Assembly: GCA_900320765.1 (NCBI GenBank)
Contig: ONTN01000001.1
Location: 1 to 31,273, forward strand
DNA: 31,273 nucleotides
Direction of reading: 5' to 3'
DNA from: an uncultured Eubacteriales bacterium
GTDB taxonomy: Bacteria > Bacillota > Clostridia > Oscillospirales > Oscillospiraceae
The notes beneath the pieces are model-generated. The model was not told the origin of the DNA and did no database searches. It saw nothing but the letters and a program-made list of their open reading frames with translations. Below, piece after piece: positions 8,775-15,182 of this stretch (within the stretch, counting starts at the first letter, position 1; the number at the start of each line of letters is the position of its first letter). A program made the position numbers and the translations under genes.

Positions 8775-8831
8775 CCATAAGGCCACGCCGATACCACATC
8801 AAATAGTATTCAATTCAGATACAAGAGCCGC

Positions 8832-8865
8832 CTTGGGGCACCTTCCTTACGGAGGGTGCCCCAAG
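8832..8865. terminator. Strong hairpin after recombinase gene
   Basis: CTTGGGGCACC (8832-8842) pairs perfectly with GGTGCCCCAAG (8855-8865). The T-run on the plus strand begins ten bases later (8875-8880), inside the 35-bp direct repeat. It may terminate recombinase transcription or be part of a tRNA-associated repeat unit. Confidence 0.5.
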
Positions 8866-8899
8866 TGGGTCAGCTTTTTTGGTGCTCCAGCTGGGACTC
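8865..8899. repeat. 35-bp direct repeat, copy 1: duplicated tRNA-Lys 3' end, candidate att site
   Basis: These 35 bases are identical to 9010-9044. They contain the terminator arm and the last 19 bases (CCA end, acceptor and T-stem) of the adjacent tRNA-Lys. A 3'-tRNA fragment outside the tRNA is the classic trace of site-specific integration. The two copies are 145 bp apart. Confidence 0.7.
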
Positions 8900-8978
8900 C
8901 TCGCCTGCGGGCGAGCCGGGGCGCGGCTCTGACGTGCCACCGGCACGTCATTCACTCCCGCGCCCTTCGAGTCCCAGC
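8890..8978. repeat. Nested palindromic element between the tRNA-Lys repeats
   Basis: Outer arms GCTGGGACTC (8890-8899) and GAGTCCCAGC (8969-8978). Middle arms GGGCGCGG (8919-8926) and CCGCGCCC (8958-8965). Inner perfect stem TGACGTGCC (8930-8938) and GGCACGTCA (8942-8950). A side hairpin, CTCGCC/GGCGAG, sits at 8900-8905/8910-8915. Together they fold into a long branched structure. No coding potential is apparent. Confidence 0.65.
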
Positions 8979-8989
8979 GTCTAAGGTGT

Positions 8990-9025
8990 AAAAAAGCTGA
9001 CCCACTTTTGTGGGTCAGCTTTTTT
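8990..9025 (-). terminator. Terminator of the tRNA operon
   Basis: A perfect 16-bp inverted repeat (8990-9005 with 9010-9025) around a TTTT loop, flanked by six A and six T, follows directly on the CCA end of tRNA-Lys. On the minus strand it is a canonical intrinsic terminator, and by symmetry it works both ways. Confidence 0.85.
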
Positions 9026-9044
9026 GGTGCTCCAGCTGGGACTC
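9010..9044. repeat. 35-bp direct repeat, copy 2 (within tRNA-Lys 3' end)
   Basis: Identical to 8865-8899. It spans one arm of the terminator and the 3' end of tRNA-Lys, including the CCA. Confidence 0.7.
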
Positions 9045-9100
9045 GAACCCAGGACACCCGCCTTAAAAGGGCGGTGCTCTACCTGCTGAGCTACTGGGGC
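9025..9100 (-). tRNA. tRNA-Lys (UUU)
   Basis: The reverse strand folds as a 76-nt tRNA with encoded CCA. The anticodon loop CTTTTAA sits in a CCGCC/GGCGG stem, and the T-loop is TTCGAGT. The acceptor stem GCCCCAG/CTGGAGC has a C3-A70 mismatch. It is the last gene of the tRNA operon, and its 3' end is duplicated downstream. Confidence 0.93.
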
Positions 9101-9103
9101 TTA

Positions 9104-9178
9104 TGGCAGGGATGGCGGGATTCGAACCCACGGATGCAGGAGTCAAAGTCCTGTGCCTTACCGCTTGGCGACATCCCT
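9104..9178 (-). tRNA. tRNA-Gln (UUG)
   Basis: 75 nt with encoded CCA. Acceptor AGGGATG pairs perfectly with CATCCCT, discriminator G. The anticodon loop CTTTGAC gives UUG, in a CAGGA/TCCTG stem. Three bases separate it from tRNA-Lys. Confidence 0.95.
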
Positions 9179-9200
9179 ATATCCCAAAGATTTTTAATAT

Positions 9201-9232
9201 CATTGACGCCGCCGAATAAGGCGGCGTCAATG
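9201..9232. other. Hairpin between tRNA-His and tRNA-Gln
   Basis: CATTGACGCCGCC (9201-9213) pairs perfectly with 9220-9232 around a six-base loop. No T-tract follows on the minus strand, so it is more likely a processing or spacer hairpin within the tRNA precursor than a terminator. Confidence 0.5.
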
Positions 9233-9234
9233 AA

Positions 9235-9312
<78 letters not shown>

Positions 9313-9381
9313 ATTTTCAAATTGAAAGAAGAGGAGCGTTTTAACGCATTGAGCGCCTTGAAAGCCCCTCTCCCCTGACGC

Positions 9382-9458
9382 TGGCACGCCAAGAGGGATT
9401 CGAACCCCCGGCCTACTGCTTAGAAGGCAGTTGCTCTATCCTGCTGAGCTATTGGCGC
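9382..9458 (-). tRNA. tRNA-Arg (UCU)
   Basis: 77 nt with encoded CCA. The anticodon loop CTTCTAA gives UCU, in an ACTGC/GCAGT stem. The acceptor GCGCCAA pairs with TTGGCGT through a G1-U72 wobble; discriminator G. Confidence 0.93.
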
Positions 9459-9483
9459 TCGTAAGCCGTGGCTTTGCGGCCTG

Positions 9484-9558
9484 TGGAGCGGGTGATGGGA
9501 ATCGAACCCACGTCCCCAGCTTGGAAGGCTGGTGCACTAGCCGTTGTGCTACACCCGC
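9484..9558 (-). tRNA. tRNA-Gly (UCC)
   Basis: 75 nt with encoded CCA. Acceptor GCGGGTG pairs perfectly with CACCCGC, discriminator U. The anticodon loop CTTCCAA gives UCC. It is the first gene of the tRNA operon. Confidence 0.95.
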
Positions 9559-9587
9559 ATAAAGGCCGCTCTGGCCTCAGCTAAAGA

Positions 9588-9616
9588 ATAATATCATAAA
9601 TATTCCCTGCTGTCAA
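9588..9616 (-). promoter_or_regulatory. Promoter of the tRNA operon
   Basis: On the minus strand, TTGACA (complement of 9611-9616) and TATTAT (complement of 9588-9593) are 17 bases apart, and tRNA-Gly begins 29 bases downstream. This near-consensus promoter is suited to strong stable-RNA expression. Confidence 0.8.
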
Positions 9617-9657
9617 CAACTATTTTTCGCCTTTTCTCTTATCGGGAAGGGCGCGGC

Positions 9658-10764
9658 TCACATCTCAACAGCCTTCTCAACGTCCTCCTTCGTGACCCCG
9701 ATAAGGTCCTCCTTCGTCGGCTCCTCGAGCTGGGCCACGCGATCGGAGTGGACGGAGACCACGTTTTCAAAAATATTGCGCACGGTGCGTCCGTTCCCGA
9801 AGTTCTCGTCCCTCGTCTCATAGAGGTCGTTCAGGTAGCTCTTAAGATACGTCTCGGCTTCCTCGTCGAGCTCGTATTTATTCTTATTGCAGCGGAGTTC
9901 GAATATCCTGTAAAGCTCCTCGCCGTTGTAATCCTCGAAAACGAAGTATCTGTTGAAGCGGCTCTCGAGGCCGGGGTTGGAGCTGATGAATTTCTCCATA
10001 AGCTCCTCGTAGCCCGCGACAATCACGACGAGGTCGTCGCGGTGATCCTCCATTGCCTTAAGTATCGTCTCAACGGCCTCGTGGCCGAAGTCGTTCGCCC
10101 CCTCCTGGCTTATGAGGGAATACGCCTCGTCGATGAATAGCACTCCGCCCATCGCCTTTTTGATGACCTCGTCGGTCTTTATAGCCGTCTGACCGACGAA
10201 GCCGGCTACGAGCTGGCTTCTGTCCACCTCGACGAGCTGACCCTTTGAAAGGACGCCTATCGCGTAATAAAGCTGAGCGACAAGGCGGGCGACAGTTGTC
10301 TTGCCCGTTCCGGGGTTTCCCATAAAGACTAAGTGAAGGCTCATATTCGGAGTGGGCAGGCCCTGCTCCTCGCGGAGCTTGCGGACCTTGGCGAGGTTAA
10401 TGAGGCTTCGCACGTTCTGCTTTATCTTATCAAGGCCGACAAGGCTGTCGAGCTCTGCTAAAAGCTCGTCTAAATTCGGCCTCTCCGGCTCCTCCTCCGC
10501 CTTCGTCTTGGGCGCGTTGGGGCTGAGGGCGTCGGTCTCTCCCATCTCGCGGAGGAGCTTCTTCGCGGCCTCGTCCGCCTCGTCCATGCTGCTTTTGAGC
10601 CCGTCGAGGTCGGTTTTGGGTGTGGTAATGCCCGCTCCGCCCGCTATGGTATCCAGCATATCGTTAAGATGCTTGAGACTGTCGATATAGCTTCCGGCGG
10701 GCTTGAGCCCGTAGGAATTGAAGTCTACGTTCATTCCGTAATCTTTTTTCTTTTTATCTGCCAT
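9658..10764 (-). CDS. AAA+ ATPase of the CbbX/SpoVK family
   Basis: A 368-residue cytoplasmic ATPase. The first ~100 residues are a charged, low-complexity leader. The AAA+ module follows with Walker A GNPGTGKT (149-156), Walker B FIDEA (210-214), a sensor-like VIVAGY, the arginine-finger segment NPGLESRF and a C-terminal lid. This matches the family containing stage V sporulation protein K and the Rubisco activase CbbX, which remodel protein complexes. No Rubisco genes are nearby, and the substrate here is unknown. It lies 32 bases behind asnS on the same strand and is probably the last gene of that transcript. The start at 10764 is preceded only by a weak GGTGATGGGA. No clear terminator lies between its stop and the tRNA promoter. 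A role in sporulation is possible but unsupported by context. Confidence 0.85.
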   Translation of the reverse strand: MADKKKKDYGMNVDFNSYGLKPAGSYIDSLKHLNDMLDTIAGGAGITTPKTDLDGLKSSMDEADEAAKKLLREMGETDALSPNAPKTKAEEEPERPNLDELLAELDSLVGLDKIKQNVRSLINLAKVRKLREEQGLPTPNMSLHLVFMGNPGTGKTTVARLVAQLYYAIGVLSKGQLVEVDRSQLVAGFVGQTAIKTDEVIKKAMGGVLFIDEAYSLISQEGANDFGHEAVETILKAMEDHRDDLVVIVAGYEELMEKFISSNPGLESRFNRYFVFEDYNGEELYRIFELRCNKNKYELDEEAETYLKSYLNDLYETRDENFGNGRTVRNIFENVVSVHSDRVAQLEEPTKEDLIGVTKEDVEKAVEM

Positions 10765-10796
10765 TTCCCATCACCCGCCGAAGAAATAGTTTTTGA

Positions 10797-12191
10797 TTAA
10801 AACTCCGCGTTTCCAACCGTGCGCGGATGGAGCTCCACGTCGCGGATATTCGTTACGCCCGTGAGGTACATAACCATGCGCTCGAAGCCGAGGCCGAAGC
10901 CCGCGTGGCGGCAGGAGCCGTAACGGCGGAGATCGAGGTACCACCAGTAGTCATCCTTATTGAGCCCGAGCTCATCCATTCTGCGCTCGAGGACTTCAAT
11001 CCTCTCCTCGCGCTGGCTGCCGCCGATAATCTCGCCTATGCCGGGCACGAGGCAGTCGGACGCGGCGACGGTCTTCCCATCGTCGTTGAGGCGCATATAG
11101 AAGGCCTTTATATCCTTCGGATAGTCGGTCACGAACACGGGGCGCTTGAACACGGTCTCCGCGAGATATCTCTCGTGCTCGGTCTGGATATCGCTGCCCC
11201 ACTCTACGGGGTAGTCGAATTTATCGTTGTTCTTCTTAAGAAGCTCGATGGCGTCGGTATAGGAGATGCGGCCGAACTCGCTGGACGCGACGTTTATAAG
11301 CCTATCCTTGAGTCCCTTGTCCACGAAGCTGTTGAAGAAGTCCATCTCCATCGGGCAATGCTCCAATACGTAGTTGATGATATACTTGAGCATAGCCTCC
11401 ATGCACTCGAGGTCGTCGTCAAGGTCTGCAAAGGCCATCTCGGGCTCGATCATCCAGAACTCGGCGGCGTGGCGCTGGGTGTTGGAATTCTCGGCGCGGA
11501 AGGTCGGGCCGAAGGTGTAGACATCGCCGAAGGCGAGAGCGAAGTTCTCGGCGTTGAGCTGACCGGAGACCGTGAGGTTCGTGGCCTTTCCGAAGAAATC
11601 CTTGGAGTAGTCTATGCTGCCGTCCTCATTCCGCGGGGGATCGGCGGGGTCAATGGTGGTGACGCGGAACATCTCGCCTGCGCCTTCCGCGTCCGACCCG
11701 GTGATTATCGGGGTGTGGATATACACGAAGCCCCTATCGCGGAAGAACTCGTGGATGGCCTGAGCCGCCGCCGCGCGGACGCGGAAGGTGGCGGAGAAGA
11801 GATTCGTTCTCGGGCGGAGATGCTGTATCGTGCGCAGAAACTCAACGCTGTGGCGCTTCGGCTGAAGGGGATAGTTCGGACTCGATACGCCCTCCACCTC
11901 GATCTTTTTCGCCTTCAGCTCGAAGGGCTGCTTTGCCCCGGGGGTCAGCACAAGTATTCCCGTGACGATGAGGGCGGCGCCGACGTTCTGACGGGCGATC
12001 TCATCGTAGTTCTCAAGGGTCTCCCTCTCGAAAACCACCTGCACGGGCTTGAAGGCGCTGCCGTCGTTCAGCTCGATAAAGCCGAAGCTCTTCTGATCGC
12101 GGATATTGCGAGCCCAGCCCATAACGGTGATCTCTTGATCGGCAAACTGCGCCGGATCCTCGTAAAGCTTGATTATTTTGGTCCTTTTCAT
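10797..12191 (-). CDS. asnS: Asparaginyl-tRNA synthetase
   Basis: A 464-residue class IIb aminoacyl-tRNA synthetase that charges tRNA-Asn with asparagine using ATP. The N-terminal OB-fold anticodon-binding domain (about 1-115, ITVMGWARNIRDQKSFGFI) precedes the catalytic domain. Motif 2 is FRAENSNTQRHAAEF, where SNTQRH distinguishes AsnRS from AspRS. Motif 3 is GLGFERMVMYLTG near the C-terminus. Length is normal. The start at 12191 has AAAGGATG upstream at slightly long spacing. It begins 20 bases after the substrate-binding lipoprotein gene and is followed after 32 bases by the AAA+ gene, so the three are likely one operon. I see no T-box leader immediately upstream. Confidence 0.97.
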   Translation of the reverse strand: MKRTKIIKLYEDPAQFADQEITVMGWARNIRDQKSFGFIELNDGSAFKPVQVVFERETLENYDEIARQNVGAALIVTGILVLTPGAKQPFELKAKKIEVEGVSSPNYPLQPKRHSVEFLRTIQHLRPRTNLFSATFRVRAAAAQAIHEFFRDRGFVYIHTPIITGSDAEGAGEMFRVTTIDPADPPRNEDGSIDYSKDFFGKATNLTVSGQLNAENFALAFGDVYTFGPTFRAENSNTQRHAAEFWMIEPEMAFADLDDDLECMEAMLKYIINYVLEHCPMEMDFFNSFVDKGLKDRLINVASSEFGRISYTDAIELLKKNNDKFDYPVEWGSDIQTEHERYLAETVFKRPVFVTDYPKDIKAFYMRLNDDGKTVAASDCLVPGIGEIIGGSQREERIEVLERRMDELGLNKDDYWWYLDLRRYGSCRHAGFGLGFERMVMYLTGVTNIRDVELHPRTVGNAEF

Positions 12192-12211
12192 TATGCCATC
12201 ATCCTTTTCGG

Positions 12212-12952
12212 TTAATTTCTCACCAATATTTCCTCACGGATAGCTCCGTATCCCTCGGAATAATTTACGAGGTCGGAGCTCTTTACTATTCTGCCAATCG
12301 CTATCGAGACCTTTCCGCTCTCGACCATATAGACGAGCTTACCGGCCTCGACCGCGCGAAGCTCAGCGTTTACTCCCAGCTTCTCGCAGATGAGCCGGGC
12401 GAGGGTTATCTCCGTTCCGTAAAGCTCTCCGTCCTCGCCGGTATACGCATATGGATACAGGTCCGGGCAAACCGCCACGGTAAGGTATATATCGCCGGTG
12501 AGCTCAACGTCTTCGGCGTCCTCAAGCCTGTCGATACGGCCGGACTTCTTAAGCTCCGAAAGAGCGGAATTGACGTTTTTAAGAAGCGTCTCGTTCTCCT
12601 GTGAGACCGCGATATAAAACTCGCCCTCGTAAAGCGGCTCGGAAAGCTTTTTCGCGCCCCCGTAGCTGAGGAGAGTGCCCGTGTCGACCGCGTCGCAGAC
12701 GACGGCGTCGATGCGCCCCTTCTTGAGCTCATCCATCAGCTCAGCTCCCGATTGGCAGCGGCGGACGGACACGTTCTTCATATTATCAAGAAATCCCTCG
12801 GCGGCGGTGTCGGAAAGCACACCGACCGTTCTGCCCGACAGATCCTCCGGGGCGTAGACCTTATTCGGTACGCTTGAACCCGAGCAGGCGCTCAAAAGCG
12901 CCGAGATTATTAAAAGAGCGGCAATGGCTCTGAGTTTAAAAAGCATCTTCAT
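12212..12952 (-). CDS. Substrate-binding lipoprotein, apparently circularly permuted SBP_bac_3 fold
   Basis: A 246-residue lipoprotein: hydrophobic signal, lipobox LLSAC with Cys23 as the lipidated residue. Two regions resemble solute-binding proteins of amino-acid ABC transporters, but in swapped order. Residues ~35-150 (EDLSGRTVGVLSDTAAEGFL, then DAVVCD, EPLYEGEFYIAV and a VNSALSELKKSGRI helix) match the second lobe and C-terminal helix. Residues ~154-246 (YLTVAVCPDLYPYAYTGEDG, GTEITLARLICEKLGV, ESGKVSIAI, YSEGYG) match the first lobe, normally N-terminal. The total is about one complete domain. No ABC permease or ATPase is adjacent, so it may be a sensor or orphan binding protein. The ligand is unknown. 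A promoter lies 39 bases upstream, and asnS follows after 20 bases. Confidence 0.75.
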   Translation of the reverse strand: MKMLFKLRAIAALLIISALLSACSGSSVPNKVYAPEDLSGRTVGVLSDTAAEGFLDNMKNVSVRRCQSGAELMDELKKGRIDAVVCDAVDTGTLLSYGGAKKLSEPLYEGEFYIAVSQENETLLKNVNSALSELKKSGRIDRLEDAEDVELTGDIYLTVAVCPDLYPYAYTGEDGELYGTEITLARLICEKLGVNAELRAVEAGKLVYMVESGKVSIAIGRIVKSSDLVNYSEGYGAIREEILVRN

Positions 12953-12990
12953 ATATGTAAAACCTGCTGACTGAAAAATGACAGATATAT

Positions 12991-13019
12991 ATTTTATTAT
13001 AAATCGCCGTTTTTATCAA
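12991..13019 (-). promoter_or_regulatory. Promoter of the lipoprotein-asnS-AAA operon
   Basis: On the minus strand, TTGATA (complement of 13014-13019) and TAAAAT (complement of 12991-12996) have a 17-base spacer. The lipoprotein start is 39 bases downstream of the -10. Confidence 0.7.
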
Positions 13020-13034
13020 CAGGTTTTTTTAATT

Positions 13035-15035
13035 TTACAGGTTCAATTTGCTTTTCAGCGCCGAAATTGCCTCATCGCAGGCGGATTTCGACTCCGCCTC
13101 CGCCGTTATTCGGAGTTCGCCCTCGTTTCTTCCGGGGATAACTCTAAGCTTTGCCCCCAGCTCGGATAGCAGGAGGCCGGGCTCCGATTCCTCGGCGGCC
13201 TCGACAGAGAAGCGTTCGCTTATCTCGCGCATAAGCCCGGCTCGAGGCCTCCCGGTTATGAGCTGAACGTCCTCTCTGTGGTAATCGGGAAGCTCGTCAA
13301 TAAGCTCGGCAAGGGTCTTGCCCTCCCGCCTCATTCTGAGGACTGTTACGGCGGCCGCTCCGGCGGCGTCTGCCTCACGCCCGGCGATCATGGCAAGGTG
13401 GGCGCTGTCAGCCCTTCTTCCCTTTTCGTCCACGCAGGAGAGCTCAAAGCCGCCCTCCGCGGCGGTAAAGTCCGGTATTCCCGCAGATCTGTCGGTCACT
13501 CTGCAGCCGGAAAGGGCGAGCACCTTTTTGAGCGTTCTGTTCTCCTCCCCCGCTCCGCTGACGGATACCTTAAGGTCGAAGAAGTCGCAGGCTCTCGGCC
13601 TGACGCTCTCGGAAAGGTACTGCCTCTCAGTTCCCCTGACGATGGCGGGAAAGCCTGTTTTTCCGCCTTCGCTCGCCTCACGCTTTCCCCTGACGGCGGC
13701 CGCCACCTCCCGCTCGAGCCTGTCGGAGGCCGGGCTCCCGCTCTGAGAGAAGAAGCTGAGCTCAAGTGAGCCTGCGCTCTCCCGCACAAAAACGGATGCT
13801 GCGAAGTCAAGCCTTTCCGCCGTCCGTCTCAGAGACGCCTCAAAGGGATCGTCCGTTACGAAGGCCGCTCCGCCGCTCTCCCGCGCCCCTGCCGATACCG
13901 CGTCGGCGCAGGCGAAGGCGGCGTTGCCGCCGCAGCTTCCTATCCCCGTTCTGCCCATTGCCCCGAGGGCACGGCCTATTCTAAGGCATACCTCGGCGTC
14001 TATCTCAGAGGGATACTTGCCCCTCATCCTGCCGCGCTCGTAAAATTCCGGAACGCTTTTTATGAAAGAGCCGCGGTCGTCCGTCACGATCTCTCCGGCC
14101 CTGACCCTCGTTCTCGCGCTTATCCTGACGTTCTCAGCGAGGACGGCCCCGTCGCCGATAACGGCGTCTTCTCCGACTACCGTCCCGCTTTTTAAAACGG
14201 CTCCCGCGCCGATCCTCGCCCCGGGCATAACGACGGCCTTATCGAGCCTCGCTCCCGGTCCGATCTTTGCTCCGAAGGTAACGCTTCCGGGATATCTCTC
14301 CTCGGGCTCCGCGCCCTCAAGGCTGAGCTTTCCCGAGACGACGTCCATACAGCATTGGCGGTACGCCTCGGGAGAGCCGATATCGCGCCAGTATCCCTCC
14401 ATCGGAAGGCCGCGCATATCGAGCCCCGCAGCGAGTAAGACCGGAAACAGCTCCTTGCCGAAGTCGTAGCTCTCCCCGTCCGGTATCATATCCACCGCCT
14501 CTTTGGAGAGAACGTAGATACCGGTGTTGACCCGGTCGGTAACGACCCTGTCCCAGGAGGGCTTTTCCCTGAAGCCCCTTATTCTTCCGTTCTCCCCGAG
14601 CACCACCGTTCCGTACTCCGTAGGCTCGTTATGCTCGTATAGTGCGAGGGTCGCCGCGGCTCCGCTCTCCGAGTGGAAGCGAATAAGCTTTGTAAGGTCA
14701 AGGTCCCAGACCGCGTCGCCGCTCATAATAAGGACTGGCTCGTCCCCGTAAAAGCCCCGCAGCGCCCTCACTCCGCCGGCCGTGCCGAGCGGTTCTTTTT
14801 CCGTGAGGTACTCTATCGTGGCTCCGAATCGCTCGCCGGCGCCGAAATAGTCCTTTATCATATCCGGAAGATAGCGCAGAGTCATTGAAAGCTCGGTTAT
14901 ACCGAGCTTAACGAGCTTTTTTACCGTATATTCAAGCACCGGCTTGGAGTAGATCTCCGTCATCGGCTTCGGTCGCCGGTCGGTTATAGGGCGAAGGCGG
15001 GTGCCCTCGCCGCCTGCCATTATTATCGCTTTCAT
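13035..15035 (-). CDS. Sugar-phosphate nucleotidyltransferase fused to a degenerate phosphomannomutase-like domain
   Basis: A 666-residue protein. Residues 1-235 are a nucleotidyltransferase with the signature GGEGTRLRPITDRRPKPM and LTEKEPLGTAGG, plus the metal-binding GDAVWDLDL. Residues ~245-330 carry left-handed beta-helix hexapeptides (IGPGARL, MPGARIGAGAV, IGDGAV). The remaining ~330 residues follow the order of bacterial mannose-1-phosphate guanylyltransferase/phosphomannomutase fusions (SEIDAEVCLRIGRALGAM) but lack the catalytic TASHNP serine loop, and the total is shorter than typical fusions of more than 800 residues. The N-terminal half probably makes an NDP-sugar for cell-wall glycans; GDP-mannose or dTDP/UDP-glucose cannot be separated by eye. 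The C-terminal half is likely non-catalytic. GGAGAAG precedes the ATG. It is divergent from gdpP. Confidence 0.85.
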   Translation of the reverse strand: MKAIIMAGGEGTRLRPITDRRPKPMTEIYSKPVLEYTVKKLVKLGITELSMTLRYLPDMIKDYFGAGERFGATIEYLTEKEPLGTAGGVRALRGFYGDEPVLIMSGDAVWDLDLTKLIRFHSESGAAATLALYEHNEPTEYGTVVLGENGRIRGFREKPSWDRVVTDRVNTGIYVLSKEAVDMIPDGESYDFGKELFPVLLAAGLDMRGLPMEGYWRDIGSPEAYRQCCMDVVSGKLSLEGAEPEERYPGSVTFGAKIGPGARLDKAVVMPGARIGAGAVLKSGTVVGEDAVIGDGAVLAENVRISARTRVRAGEIVTDDRGSFIKSVPEFYERGRMRGKYPSEIDAEVCLRIGRALGAMGRTGIGSCGGNAAFACADAVSAGARESGGAAFVTDDPFEASLRRTAERLDFAASVFVRESAGSLELSFFSQSGSPASDRLEREVAAAVRGKREASEGGKTGFPAIVRGTERQYLSESVRPRACDFFDLKVSVSGAGEENRTLKKVLALSGCRVTDRSAGIPDFTAAEGGFELSCVDEKGRRADSAHLAMIAGREADAAGAAAVTVLRMRREGKTLAELIDELPDYHREDVQLITGRPRAGLMREISERFSVEAAEESEPGLLLSELGAKLRVIPGRNEGELRITAEAESKSACDEAISALKSKLNL

Positions 15036-15104
15036 ACTTCTTCTCCGAAATGAATGATTCCGGAGCTATTTTTTGCGGAAACAGTTTTTTTATTAAAGAA
15101 CGTA

Positions 15105-15133
15105 TTGAGAAAAACGTGGAAAAATGCTATAAT
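15105..15133 (+). promoter_or_regulatory. Promoter of the gdpP-ftsH gene cluster
   Basis: TTGAGA (15105-15110) and TATAAT (15128-15133) have a 17-base spacer. Transcription would start near 15140. An ATG at 15159 lacks a ribosome site, so the gene start is placed at TTG 15183. Confidence 0.75.
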
Positions 15134-15182
15134 AATTAAAATCTGATATTATTGCCTTATGCAAAGCGAAGGGGTGTATGAT

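Larger units (their letters stand above)
4298..8831 (+). mobile_element. Tn4451-like integrative mobilizable element (limits approximate)
   Basis: Between the helicase stop and the tRNA cluster lies a compact module: a non-coding left end with promoter, leader peptide and hairpins, then MobC-like protein, MobP relaxase, TnpW and a large serine recombinase. This content and order match the mobilization and transposition backbone of Tn4451-type elements, which move by a TnpX-like serine recombinase and are mobilized by a relaxase with helper functions in trans. No resistance or metabolic cargo gene is present. I could not identify exact ends. The left end should lie between 4297 and about 4350, and the right end between 8775 and about 8831. 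The TnpX family needs only a dinucleotide core, so terminal repeats would not be obvious. Confidence 0.75.

Noticed and set aside
10827..12215. 462-residue plus-strand open frame
   Set aside because: It lies wholly antisense to asnS, which is unmistakable. The frame is a product of GC-rich codon composition.
12953..13034. Possible riboswitch or T-box ahead of the asnS operon
   Set aside because: Only about 80 bases are available, with a promoter inside. There is no T-box sequence and no specifier stem, and the transcript leader would be about 30 bases.
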